64,000 bases of DNA, from positions 49,618 to 113,617 of the forward strand of contig NZ_JAPNLJ010000025.1 in assembly GCF_026627445.1 (NCBI RefSeq), written 5' to 3'. Position 1 is the stretch's first letter. Each line of letters begins with the position of its first letter. Origin of the DNA: Streptomyces sp. H27-H1 (GTDB lineage: Bacteria; Actinomycetota; Actinomycetes; Streptomycetales; Streptomycetaceae). Shown piece by piece: positions 7,985 through 16,231 of the stretch. A program made the translations under genes and the position numbers. The notes beneath the pieces were generated by a model. That model saw only the letters and a program-made list of their open reading frames with translations, did not search any database and was not told where the DNA came from.

Positions 7985-9408
7985 ACCCCCTCGACGTACG
8001 GTTCGATCCCGCCTACCCACTGGATAAGCTCCGCCCGGCCGACTACAACCCGCGGCGGCTCTCGGAGAGTTCGTTCGTGCGCCTCCAGGGATCACTGCGC
8101 CGCCACGGCGTGGTGAAGCCCGTCATCCTCAACGCGGACGGGACTCTGGTCGCCGGTCACCAGAGAACCAAGGGCCTGAAGGCGATCGGGCAGACCACCG
8201 TGCCCGCGATGATCCTTCCCCAGAAGGTCCGCCTCCAGGACGAGATCAAGTTCAACCTCCTACACAACCGGGTCGAGACCGACAGCAGCGTCGTCTACGC
8301 GGAGGCCGGGCCGATCGGCCAATGGTGCTGGATTCCGTGGCAGAGCATCGAGGTCATCGCCTCACGCAACCTGCCGTTCCAGCAGGCCATCGGCTTCATG
8401 ACCGCAGCTCACGGCCCGTGGGGGTCTGTCGTCATCGACGACCAAGGCCGTGTCGTCCTGAACGCCGAGTACGCGGCCGTCGCGAAGGCACAGCGGTTCG
8501 ACATCCTTGCCTGGACCGTCGCCTCCTTCGACGCCGGCCAGCTCGTGGAAGACCTGACCGGCGAGTACGGCGTCTACGACTGGACCGGGCTGGAGGATCA
8601 AGCCCCCGTCTGGAACCAGCACATCGTCCAGCCGAACCGGCTCCGTGAGCACTCCTCGAAGGCGAAGGCGGACAAGGTCCGCTACAAGTCCGAGGTGTGG
8701 GAGCGGCTGGTCCTGCCGTGGCTCACGACCTCGCACAGGGTCGTGGACTTCGGGGCCGGACACGGCGACTACGCGAAGCACCTGCGCGCACAGGGCTACC
8801 AGGTCCAGGACTACGAGCCGTACCGGACGCTCAAGGGCAAATACAGCCTCGACGTCCGCGGGATCGTGTCCATGATCCGCGGGATTGAACGGGAACTTCG
8901 AGAGCGCGGGTTGTACGAGGTCGTCATCCTGGACTCGGTGATCAACGCGACCACCTCCCTCGAATACCAGCACTGGGTGCTGCTCACTGTGAACGCGCTC
9001 TGCGCAGCCGACGGGCAGGTGTGCATCGGCACCCGGAACCTGGAGCGCGAGATGGCGTACGAGAACTCCGGGCACTCCATCAGCCGTGACTCCACCCGCC
9101 TGGCGTTCCTGGACAGCGAGAACGTGGACATGCGGTTCGTACGCGGGAAGTGGCAGCGGATCCGATATCACACCCCGGAGTCGCTGCGTGGGCTCCTGTC
9201 CCGCTACTTCGAGGAAGTGGAGCTGAGTGACGCCACGCGGGCGACGGTCAAGGCCGTTTGCCGCAAGCCGCGCCCCTTCCCCATCGAGGAATACGAAGAG
9301 GCTTTCCGGAATGAATTCAACATGCCTTACCCTAACGGCTTTCGGCATGACAAACATGAAGGAATCGTGGAAATTTTGATAGAATTGATCAAGGGTAGGA
9401 ATAGTTAA
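7981..9408 (+). CDS. ParB-domain and SAM methyltransferase fusion
   Basis: Encodes 475 aa from GTG 7981 (GTGA overlap). Residues ~1-110 are a ParB-type domain (ADYNPRRLSESSF, then LVAGHQRTKGLKAIG). Residues ~240-450 form a class I SAM-dependent methyltransferase with motif I VVDFGAGHGDYAKHL and the acidic loop DYEPY. A middle region (residues ~115-235) is unassigned. Fused ParB-methyltransferase proteins occur in phages and mobile elements and are thought to modify DNA, but the modified base cannot be predicted and no canonical DPPY/NPPY motif is present. GC content drops sharply over the last ~130 bases, which may mark a recombination edge. Confidence 0.75.
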   Translation: MNPLDVRFDPAYPLDKLRPADYNPRRLSESSFVRLQGSLRRHGVVKPVILNADGTLVAGHQRTKGLKAIGQTTVPAMILPQKVRLQDEIKFNLLHNRVETDSSVVYAEAGPIGQWCWIPWQSIEVIASRNLPFQQAIGFMTAAHGPWGSVVIDDQGRVVLNAEYAAVAKAQRFDILAWTVASFDAGQLVEDLTGEYGVYDWTGLEDQAPVWNQHIVQPNRLREHSSKAKADKVRYKSEVWERLVLPWLTTSHRVVDFGAGHGDYAKHLRAQGYQVQDYEPYRTLKGKYSLDVRGIVSMIRGIERELRERGLYEVVILDSVINATTSLEYQHWVLLTVNALCAADGQVCIGTRNLEREMAYENSGHSISRDSTRLAFLDSENVDMRFVRGKWQRIRYHTPESLRGLLSRYFEEVELSDATRATVKAVCRKPRPFPIEEYEEAFRNEFNMPYPNGFRHDKHEGIVEILIELIKGRNS

Positions 9409-9423
9409 TTGGAGGGGTAGTAA

Positions 9424-9951
9424 ATGGAATCGGGGGCGGACTCCAAAAGGGTTCGCGTAGAAATAGATTCGCGCGACAAGTACGGCATCATGTGGCTGGC
9501 CGGGATACGTCAGATCGATCTCACACAGCACTGCCTGAAGACGTTCGCCGAGTGCGACCGGCCGAAGGTGGACCGCCGGCTGAAGCAGCAAACCCTGCTG
9601 CTGCCGGCGGATTCGCCGCCGGTTGCCTGGTACTTGTGCGCACTGCCCATCCCTTGGCAGTGGAGCCGCAACGCCCACTTGGCCTTCGAGCACGCACCTG
9701 GCGAGACGTGGGAGGGGGACGCGCTAGTGCCTGGGCTCGGCGTACGACTGACCAACGCCCGGCCCATTACCGGCTGGGGTGAGCACTCCATCCCTGCCAA
9801 GGCTCCTATGCGGCAGGCGCGGCTCTATAGGACGTGCCGGAATTGGCAATTCGGCTGGTGGCTTCGGCAACACAGGGAGGCCCCTGACGCTCCAGAGAAG
9901 CCGCACCGGCAGGAGTCGGGGGGCGACTCTGAACAACTCACCTTCCAGTGA
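9424..9951 (+). CDS. Hypothetical protein
   Basis: Encodes 175 aa, 15 bases after the methyltransferase gene, with GGAGGGG just upstream of ATG 9424. It is rich in Trp and His (VAWYLCALPIPWQW, NWQFGWWLRQH) and has a basic C-terminal half. I recognise no domain, signal peptide or membrane helix. Position between the ParB-methyltransferase and the terminase suggests a DNA-modification or packaging accessory. The start of the gene is less GC-rich than its neighbours. Confidence 0.6.
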   Translation: MESGADSKRVRVEIDSRDKYGIMWLAGIRQIDLTQHCLKTFAECDRPKVDRRLKQQTLLLPADSPPVAWYLCALPIPWQWSRNAHLAFEHAPGETWEGDALVPGLGVRLTNARPITGWGEHSIPAKAPMRQARLYRTCRNWQFGWWLRQHREAPDAPEKPHRQESGGDSEQLTFQ

Positions 9952-10256
9952 TCTAACGAGCATTGTTCAGCCAGTGGCTTGATCAACCTCTTGTGTAGCA
10001 GCCTGGCGGCCCGCTAGCATTTCTGGGCCGCCAGGCGTATGCCTGGTGAGGAACGGGTCGAAGGGCCTTCGAGGCCAGAAAGGGCGGGACAGGTGCGGCG
10101 AGACCTACTCCGCCGCTGACTCACGCAGTTCGAGTCAGCGGAGCGGTTGTCGACTTGGACGTTCTGCCGGAGACGGCGGAACCCCGAACTGAGGGAGATC
10201 TATGCCCTCAGGACGGAAGCCAGGTTGCTCGCCCCGACTCGCACTGAGGAGACACC
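9952..10256. other. Intergenic region with two hairpins
   Basis: There is no gene. It contains a perfect 12-bp stem at 10001-10036 and a perfect 10-bp stem at 10113-10141 (CCGCTGACTC, 9-base loop, GAGTCAGCGG). The second has no T-run and could be a regulatory or packaging element; it does not fold as a tRNA. Confidence 0.5.
10001..10036 (+). terminator. Hairpin terminator after left block
   Basis: GCCTGGCGGCCC (10001-10012) pairs perfectly with 10025-10036 across a 12-base loop. It closes the 6.4-9.95 kb transcript. There is no T-run, as is usual in high-GC actinobacteria. Confidence 0.6.
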
Positions 10257-10472
10257 TTGTTCGACCGCCTTGTTGACGTACTCGCCCAGGCCAAGACGCT
10301 TCGCGCCGTCGTCGACTTCCTGACGATCGTCGTGCGCATCATCCCGGCCCTGTTCGTCGTGATCGCCCTCATCCCCTCCTTCTTCGTGTTCGCCTTCATC
10401 GCGGACGGACCGCGCCGCTCTCTCCTCGACATCGTGGACCGCCTCACGAAGTGGACCCTGGCCCAGAGCTAA
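10257..10472 (+). CDS. Small membrane protein
   Basis: Encodes 71 aa from TTG 10257 with GAGGAG five bases upstream. Residues ~20-50 form one long or two short hydrophobic helices (FLTIVVRIIPALFVVIALIPSF), and the C-terminus is charged. It stands alone just before the terminase genes. A holin is possible by size, but the lysis genes are at 39-40 kb, so a superinfection-exclusion or moron role is equally likely. Function unknown. Confidence 0.6.
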   Translation: MFDRLVDVLAQAKTLRAVVDFLTIVVRIIPALFVVIALIPSFFVFAFIADGPRRSLLDIVDRLTKWTLAQS

Positions 10473-10598
10473 CCCTCCCCAGCCCGGCCCTGCGTCCACC
10501 AAAGCACCTGGCCGCGGGGCGGGCCGGGCCACGCCGCCGGGCGGCACCCTTCGCTACAGGATCATGGGAGGGTGGCGCGGGGCCCAGGAGTTGTGTTC

Positions 10599-11147
10599 AT
10601 GGGCCGCCCCACCCGGGCCGTGCGTGCTGCAATCACCCAACGCCGAGCCGACGCGATCGATTTGAAGCTCGCTGGTGTCGACTGGCTGACCATCGGGCGG
10701 AAGCTCGCCGCCGATCCGTCGATCAACAGCGATGGCGTCGCCTACCCGCAGGGGTACGGCATCGACACGTACAAGCGGGGCGACGAGCCCCCTACTGACT
10801 CCCGGCTGATCGAGCTCGCGTGCAAGGACGTCTCCAAGGCACTGGCCGAGCGCAGCACCGTACTGGACGACAGCGCGGACGAGCTGCGCAAGCTGATGGT
10901 GGAGCGGCTGGAGCGGCTGTTCTTCGGCGTCTACCGGTCCGCGATCCGCAACGGTGACCTCCAGGCCGTCGACCGCGCCGTGCGAATCATCGAGCGCAGC
11001 AGCCACCTTCTGGGCCTCAACCGGCCGGTCCGCACCGAAGTGTCCGGCCCGGACGGCGGCGCAGTGCAGGTAGAGGCCACAGGCCTGGAAGAACTTCAGC
11101 GGCTGATTGCTCTGGCCGGCGACCCGGGCGAGGGTGGCCAGGGCTGA
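10599..11147 (+). CDS. terS: Terminase small subunit
   Basis: Encodes 182 aa from ATG 10599, preceded by AGGAG eight bases upstream; an in-frame GTG at 10572 is less likely. The N-terminal half looks like a helix-turn-helix (IDLKLAGVDWLTIGRKLA), followed by helical oligomerisation segments. Directly upstream of the large terminase and overlapping it, it fits the DNA-recognition subunit that binds the packaging site and loads the motor. Homology is inferred mainly from size, HTH and position. Confidence 0.65.
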   Translation: MGRPTRAVRAAITQRRADAIDLKLAGVDWLTIGRKLAADPSINSDGVAYPQGYGIDTYKRGDEPPTDSRLIELACKDVSKALAERSTVLDDSADELRKLMVERLERLFFGVYRSAIRNGDLQAVDRAVRIIERSSHLLGLNRPVRTEVSGPDGGAVQVEATGLEELQRLIALAGDPGEGGQG

Positions 11148-12672
11148 TGAGGCTGCGGTCCTCCAGCTGTACCGGTCGCTTCCCGCGCCGCGCCGCCGTG
11201 AGATAGCCGCCGCCTCCACACCACAGCTCCGTGCCCAGCTCGCTCGTATCGAGCGGAACATGGCGATGGATCGCTCCCCGGGGGCGATGGCTTCCGTCCT
11301 CACCGAAGGGCGGGAGATGCAGGCCCCGCACCTGGGGCTGATCGACGCTGCCTTCGAGCGGGTCGCGGCCGGCGTCCCGACGAAGCTGCTGCTCACCATG
11401 CCGCCCCGGCACGGCAAGAGCCGAAGGGCCGCCCGGTGGGCGCCGCTGTGGTACCTGCGGCGGCGCCCGGAGCACCGGGTGATGATCGCCTCCTACTCCT
11501 CCGACCTGGCCGACGACCACGGCCGGTGGATCCGCGACGCGATCCTCACCTACGGGCCGCAGATCGGCATCTCGCTGCGGCCGGGCTCCTCGGCGGCGAA
11601 CCGCTTCGACCTGCTGGGGACCGAGGGCGGCGCCGTCATGGCTGGCGTCGGCGGTGGCCTGACCGGTAAGGGCGCCCACCTGGCGGTGGTGGACGACCCG
11701 ATCAAGGATGCCGCGGAGGCCTCCTCCCCCACCATGCGCCGCCGGTTGTGGGAGTGGTGGCAGGCCGTCCTCCTGACCCGTATCGAGCCGGGCGGCTCCG
11801 TCATCCTCATCCAGACCCGCTGGGACGAGGACGACCTCGCCGGACGCGTCCTCGCCGACGAGGGCAGCCGCTGGACCGTCATCGACCTGCCCGCGCTCGC
11901 CCTGTCCGAAGACGACGCCCTCGGGCGCCGGGTCGGCGGCCCGCTCTGGCCGGAGCGGTACAACGAAGCCGCGCTCGCGGAGATCCGCCGCTCGGTCGGT
12001 GAACGCGTCTGGTGGAGCCTCTACCAGCAGCAACCCCGGCCGCAGGACGGCGGAGTCTGGGACTGGGCATGGATCACCGGCACCCGGATCAGCGCCGCCC
12101 AGCTGCGCGGCATCGACCTCAGCCGAATCGTCGTGGCGGTCGACCCGGCAGGCGGTGAGTCCGCTGTAGGCGACGAGACCGGCATCGTCGCGGCGGCCCG
12201 CGACGCCGAGGGCCACATGTACCTCCTGGACGACCGATCCGGGAACCGTGGAGCCGACGCCTGGGGACGAGAGGCGTGCCTGCTCGCGATCGAGCTTCGG
12301 GCGGACGCGATCGTCGTGGAGGCCAACTACGGCGGTGACATGTCGAAGCAGGTTCTGCTTCAGGCGTGGCAGGAACTTCAGCGCGAGCAGCGCACGGAGA
12401 ACATGCTGATGCCCGCCGTGCTCCCGGTCACGGCGAAGCACGGCAAGAGGTTGAGAGCCGAGCCCATCGCCCAGCTGTACGAGCAGGGCCGCGTCCATCA
12501 CGTCGGGCAGTGGCCGCAGCTGGAGCAGCAGATGGTGACCTGGGTTGCGGGCATGGACTCCCCGGACCGAATGGACGCCGCTGTACATGCGATGACCGAG
12601 CTCGCCGACCCGCAGCGCAGCGGCTCCGCTTCGTCCGGGTACCAAGACGGGAGGCTCACCGGACGCCGATGA
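11134..12672 (+). CDS. terL: Terminase large subunit
   Basis: Encodes about 512 aa. Residues ~89-97 carry the Walker A-like motif MPPRHGKS and ~183 the Walker B HLAVVDDPI, the ATPase signature of phage DNA-packaging motors. The second half has acidic nuclease residues (VAVDPAGG, VVEANYGG) of the RNase H-like domain that cuts concatemers. GTG 11134 overlaps the small subunit; TTG 11107 is an alternative, and neither has a strong ribosome site. Unusually, the portal gene does not follow at once: about 1.8 kb of foreign DNA with a cargo gene intervenes. Confidence 0.93.
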   Translation: MARADEAAVLQLYRSLPAPRRREIAAASTPQLRAQLARIERNMAMDRSPGAMASVLTEGREMQAPHLGLIDAAFERVAAGVPTKLLLTMPPRHGKSRRAARWAPLWYLRRRPEHRVMIASYSSDLADDHGRWIRDAILTYGPQIGISLRPGSSAANRFDLLGTEGGAVMAGVGGGLTGKGAHLAVVDDPIKDAAEASSPTMRRRLWEWWQAVLLTRIEPGGSVILIQTRWDEDDLAGRVLADEGSRWTVIDLPALALSEDDALGRRVGGPLWPERYNEAALAEIRRSVGERVWWSLYQQQPRPQDGGVWDWAWITGTRISAAQLRGIDLSRIVVAVDPAGGESAVGDETGIVAAARDAEGHMYLLDDRSGNRGADAWGREACLLAIELRADAIVVEANYGGDMSKQVLLQAWQELQREQRTENMLMPAVLPVTAKHGKRLRAEPIAQLYEQGRVHHVGQWPQLEQQMVTWVAGMDSPDRMDAAVHAMTELADPQRSGSASSGYQDGRLTGRR

Positions 12673-12690
12673 ACGGGCATCGAAGGTGAC

Positions 12691-12850
12691 CGTTCTCAAC
12701 GAACCAAGTCGTCAGCGGTCTCCTGGCGAGGGCGGACCAACTGCGTTGAGACGGTTGTCCTCCGTGCGACCCGCCGCTCTCGCGTCGTTGACCTGGGGCG
12801 ACTGTCTTCGTTGAGACAGGTCGCCTCGCAACTGAGTTCGTTGCGATCGG
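12691..12850. repeat. Cluster of CGTTGAG-like motifs
   Basis: CGTTCTCAACGA (inverted) lies at 12691-12702. Direct CGTTGAG copies lie at 12744 and 12809, and variants CGTTGA at 12786 and CGTTGCG at 12839. The inverted copy resembles the core of the 18-bp inverted repeat at 1110-1158. Arrays of short degenerate sites are typical of the ends of Tn7-like elements, where TnsB binds. Spacing here is irregular, so this is only a suggestion. Confidence 0.35.
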
Positions 12851-12880
12851 ACAGAAGGGTGGCTTTGTTCATAAGCTTGT

Positions 12881-12960
12881 TCCAACCTCACGTTGATGCG
12901 TGGTGATGGTGAAAGCCGTCCTCGTCCTGCACCATCACCACGCATCAACGTGAGGTTGGA
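12881..12960. repeat. 31-bp perfect inverted repeat
   Basis: Bases 12881-12911 are exactly complementary to 12930-12960, around an 18-base spacer. It is too long and lacks the T-run expected of a simple terminator. It could be a MITE-like or fused pair of insertion-sequence ends, or a recombination target. There is no transposase beside it. Confidence 0.85.
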
Positions 12961-13026
12961 AAAGGCTCACTGCCTGCTGGGTGACCAGCCACGAAGACTG
13001 GAGGCGCGTCCCGCGCCTGCGCGTGC

Positions 13027-13068
13027 CACTTGCCACTTGCCACTTGCCACTTGCCACTTGCCACTTGC
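13027..13068. repeat. Six tandem CACTTGC heptamers
   Basis: Six exact head-to-tail copies of CACTTGC occupy 13027-13068. The seven-base unit is outside any supportable gene and could change copy number by slippage. It lies about 175 bases upstream of the SKDH-repeat gene, so it could affect its expression. Confidence 0.9.
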
Positions 13069-13243
13069 CAGGATCACAGCCTCTGATCTGATGCGAGTGT
13101 GCCGTCAAATCCAAATCATCTCCATAAATACCCACTTGGCCTATATAAGAGCGTCGCACCATGGGGAATAGGTAGGCCGAACCATGCCTCACTCGCCGGA
13201 GGCTGGGAGGCAGTGACCTTCCCTGTCAGTGAAAGGGTATCTC

Positions 13244-14152
13244 GTGGCTACGAAAATCTTCAGCATGAACGACTCGTCAGGGCTTCTGACCGTTAGCGTC
13301 TTCCGTGACCGCGCAACAACGCCCGCATCGAAGCACACCGAGGTGGAGTGCGAAGTTGACGACGACATGGTCGTCATCGGGGGTGGGGCAAGCGGATCAG
13401 GTAGCCCCGGTGCTTTGCTCACCGCATCCTTTCCACGAGAGGACCGCAAGGCATGGCTGGCCTCTTCAAAAGATCACCTGATCGAGGATAAGCATGTACT
13501 TACCTGCTATGCCATCGGACTGTCCATCAGCGGCATGGGATTTCAGGAGATTCTCAACCTTCTGAATTTCGCGGAGGAGACAAGCCCCTCTAAGGTGTCG
13601 CATCCCATTTGGTGGGCGCCTGTTCCTGTGGACAGGGGCTTCACACTGATCAGCGGCGGGTTCCGCGTGAACATGGACTCAAATGATCCTGGCAACCTCG
13701 CCACCGGATCCTTTCCGGACTTCGCCCAGCAGTGGACAGCCCGATCTAAAGATCACGTTACACCTTCAAAAGCCACCATCACGTCTTTCGCTATCAGCAT
13801 CAAGAAGCTAATCACGGTCATGCAGGGAATGCCTCCCATCCCAAAGACTTTCAATGTGGACGTCCGGTCGACAACCGACTGGAGCGGAGCTGGCCAACAG
13901 GTCACAATCGAGGCCTTTCTCCCACTTTCACCCCCGCCGCCGGCGCTGCGTAACACATATGTCCTGACTGGCCTCGGCGCCGAGACTCCGCCCTCGGAAC
14001 CCGGCAACATGCTCTGGGAACTCGTACCGATCATGAATGAGGGAAAAACACCGAATCCGTCGAGCTACGGTGCGCGTGCCTCCATGAAGGATCACGTGGA
14101 ATTTTCAAAGAACTTGATCAAGGTGTGGGCAATCGGAATGCGGCTCGTGTAA
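13244..14152 (+). CDS. Triple-repeat SKDH protein (unknown family)
   Basis: Encodes 302 aa from GTG 13244, with GAAAGGG six bases upstream; an in-frame GTG at 13229 is possible. I recognise no known family. The protein contains three related segments of about 55-65 residues, at ~40-95, 130-187 and 237-300. Each starts with a hydrophobic strand plus glycines (MVVIGGG, FTLISGG, YVLTGLG) and ends with W-x-A-x-SKDH or ASMKDH, a short spacer with Ser, and an AI-G/S strand. This suggests a repeated beta-rich binding module. There is no signal peptide or membrane helix. It interrupts the usual terminase-portal order, so it is a cargo (moron) gene with its own promoter. Confidence 0.7.
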   Translation: MATKIFSMNDSSGLLTVSVFRDRATTPASKHTEVECEVDDDMVVIGGGASGSGSPGALLTASFPREDRKAWLASSKDHLIEDKHVLTCYAIGLSISGMGFQEILNLLNFAEETSPSKVSHPIWWAPVPVDRGFTLISGGFRVNMDSNDPGNLATGSFPDFAQQWTARSKDHVTPSKATITSFAISIKKLITVMQGMPPIPKTFNVDVRSTTDWSGAGQQVTIEAFLPLSPPPPALRNTYVLTGLGAETPPSEPGNMLWELVPIMNEGKTPNPSSYGARASMKDHVEFSKNLIKVWAIGMRLV

Positions 14153-14461
14153 CCGCTGCGGCCTGACTACGCCCGATGCTCCGGCAGGCGCCCGACCGGA
14201 AGCCTGCCTTACAGGCTTTCTGGTGAACAGAGCCAAAGGGGCGGCCGCCCGAACTGAGGGCGGTGTGGCGCAAGCCGTCACGAGGGCAGTGGTGTGGAGT
14301 GGTCGGGCCCAGCCACCCGGACACGGCGGCTGCGGCGCACCGCCCCTCGTCCCGGGCCGCCGTCGCGCAGCAGGCCTCGGGGCGAGGTGAGCGAAAACGG
14401 GTGCGCGCGGTTCGCTCCCCTACGCTGAAGGCGGCGCGGGGCTGTCGAGGGTGATCTTCTC
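14153..14461. other. Intergenic region before portal
   Basis: 309 bases with no supportable gene. It holds a likely terminator at 14200-14218 and an uninformative GC-rich remainder containing a NotI site. The portal gene starts at its right edge. Confidence 0.5.
14200..14218 (+). terminator. Short hairpin terminator
   Basis: AAGCCTG (14200-14206), a five-base loop, CAGGCTT (14212-14218), followed by TTC. It probably ends the SKDH-repeat transcript. Confidence 0.5.
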
Positions 14462-16231
14462 TTGGGCCTGCGCACTTTCGTGTCCGACGCCTGGTCGTGG
14501 CTGAACTACAAGCCGATGATGACGGCCGGTGGCGGGCAGCCTCATCGGTCTCTTGCGCCCCAGATGCAGGCGACATGGGTTCCTCGTGAGGCTCTCCGCC
14601 GGCTGGCGGCGTACAAGATTCTTGCCGCGTACGACGCGAATCAGGCCGGGGAGCTGGCCGTCCTCACTGGCAACAACGCGGGCGCCGAGCGTCGCGAGTT
14701 TGGTGACGCCGCCGTGTTCGTGGACACCGCGCTCGCGCACCTGCTGGGCAAGTCTCAGCAGATCGTTGTGGCGGGCGCCGAGCATGCCGGGGCGGAGGAG
14801 CTCGACCCGCAGGCGCAGGCGGCGGCCGCCGTACAGCAGCTGTTGCGGGGCTGGGCGGAGAAGGAGCTGCTGCCGCTGCGGATGCAGGCCGCCGAGCGGA
14901 AGGCGGTGCTGCTCGGCGATGCGGTGTACCTGCTGGCCTGGGATCCGGACAAGGGCAGGGTGCGGCTGCGGACCTTCGACCCCGGCTTCTACTTCCCCGT
15001 GCTGGATGAGGACGCGGATCCGGGCGACTACCCGCGGCGGGTCCATCTGGCCTGGGAGATACCCGAGGACGCCGAGCGCGGAATCAAAGCGCGGATCCGG
15101 CGCATCACCTACGAGCTGGGCCCGATCACAGCGGCGACGCGCAGCACGACGCCGGACGCGGGACGTACAGGCCGGGACCTGGTGGCTGATGGCACTGGCG
15201 GGTGGCTGCTGGAGACCGGCGACGTGCTCCTCGCGGACGGCGGGGTTATCGAGCGGACCTACCCGTGGGCGGACCGGCCCTCCAGCACGACCTGCTATCT
15301 CACGGACGCGGAGTGGGCCCTCGATGACCTGCGCCACGGCCAGAGCCTCGATGACCTGCCCACGGACAAGGCCCGGTTCCGGACCCGTTCGGACGGGGAG
15401 GTCCTGCACCGCCTCGACCTGCGCCTGGACTTCCTGCCGATCATCCATATCAGCAACTCCGTGGCCGATGGCGAGCACTTCGGGCAGTCGTCGCTGGCCC
15501 CCGTCATGCAGGTGCTGGACGAGCTCGCGGAGACGGACACCGACTCGGCGCGCGCCTCGGCTACGACCGGTGCCCCGATCATCGGCCTGGCCGGCGCCCG
15601 CGCCGAGGTGGACCGCGTCACCGGCAGGCCCAAGCCGCTGTCGGTCGAGCCGGGCACCATCTTCCAGCTGGCCGACGGCGGGCGCATGGACGTCCTGGAC
15701 ACCTCCGGGCAGCTGGCAGAGCTCCGCGCCCGCGTGGAGGAAATCCGGGAGAGGGCAGCCGTCAACGCCCGTCTCCCCGCGGTGAGCCTGGGCACCGTTA
15801 ACCCTTCTGACGTCCCCAGCGGGTATGCCCTCCAGCTGTCCCTGGGCCCGCTGGACTCCCTCGTCGACTCCATGCGCCTGGCCCGCGCGCACAAGTACGG
15901 GCTGCTGTTCAAGATGGTGCAGCGGCTCCACCAGGCCGGGCAGGCGGAAGGCTGGCCCGCGGGTGAAAACCTTCCGGTACGACTGGCCTTCGGGCCGCAC
16001 ACGCCTACGGACCGCAGTGCCGTCCTGGACGAAGTGGTGCGCGGTGTCGGAGCCGATGTCCTGAGTCTGGAGACCGGCGTACGGATGTTGCAGGATGCCG
16101 GCTACCCGATCGAGGACGCCCGTGAAGAGGTACAACGGATCACAGTGAGGCGAGTGGAGACAGCACCGGCCGGGATCCGTTCCGCCGAACCGGGTGAGGA
16201 GGAAGACGCTACCTCTCCGGAGGGAGCTTGA
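14462..16231 (+). CDS. Phage portal protein
   Basis: Encodes 589 aa from TTG 14462. Its size, the position between terminase and scaffold/capsid, and segments such as VFVDTALAHLLGK, LRTFDPGFYFPV and the C-terminal RLARAHKYGLLFKMVQRLHQAG fit the dodecameric portal of actinobacterial siphoviruses, which forms the DNA gateway and tail attachment site at one capsid vertex. The C-terminus is acidic (EPGEEEDATSPEGA) and overlaps the end of a convergent minus-strand gene by 23 bases. Assignment rests on synteny more than on one motif. Confidence 0.82.
   Translation: MGLRTFVSDAWSWLNYKPMMTAGGGQPHRSLAPQMQATWVPREALRRLAAYKILAAYDANQAGELAVLTGNNAGAERREFGDAAVFVDTALAHLLGKSQQIVVAGAEHAGAEELDPQAQAAAAVQQLLRGWAEKELLPLRMQAAERKAVLLGDAVYLLAWDPDKGRVRLRTFDPGFYFPVLDEDADPGDYPRRVHLAWEIPEDAERGIKARIRRITYELGPITAATRSTTPDAGRTGRDLVADGTGGWLLETGDVLLADGGVIERTYPWADRPSSTTCYLTDAEWALDDLRHGQSLDDLPTDKARFRTRSDGEVLHRLDLRLDFLPIIHISNSVADGEHFGQSSLAPVMQVLDELAETDTDSARASATTGAPIIGLAGARAEVDRVTGRPKPLSVEPGTIFQLADGGRMDVLDTSGQLAELRARVEEIRERAAVNARLPAVSLGTVNPSDVPSGYALQLSLGPLDSLVDSMRLARAHKYGLLFKMVQRLHQAGQAEGWPAGENLPVRLAFGPHTPTDRSAVLDEVVRGVGADVLSLETGVRMLQDAGYPIEDAREEVQRITVRRVETAPAGIRSAEPGEEEDATSPEGA

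Larger units (their letters stand above)
12673..13243. other. Repeat-rich insertion without genes
   Basis: This 571-base stretch between terminase and the SKDH-repeat gene holds a cluster of CGTTGAG-like motifs, a 31-bp palindrome and a heptamer array (listed separately), then an AT-rich segment around 13095-13150 likely to contain the promoter of the gene at 13244. Short frames here have no family features. Confidence 0.6.

Noticed and set aside
8362..9693. 443-codon frame on - strand opposite the ParB-methyltransferase
   Set aside because: No family features; the plus strand has ParB and SAM motifs and coupled starts.
10100..10150. tRNA-like hairpin with TTCGAGTC
   Set aside because: The two arms form one perfect 10-bp stem rather than a cloverleaf; no acceptor stem or anticodon loop can be built.
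11017..12699. 560-codon frame on - strand opposite the terminase
   Set aside because: Shadow of the large terminase, whose Walker motifs are clear.
13027..13068. CRISPR-like array
   Set aside because: The units are 7 bases and contiguous, with no spacers, and there are no cas genes.
12893..13171. Short frames across the palindrome and heptamer array
   Set aside because: They encode repeats of the DNA itself (LPLATCH...) and no plausible protein.
14420..16135. 571-codon frame on - strand opposite the portal
   Set aside because: Shadow of the portal gene with repetitive Arg/Pro/Gly composition.
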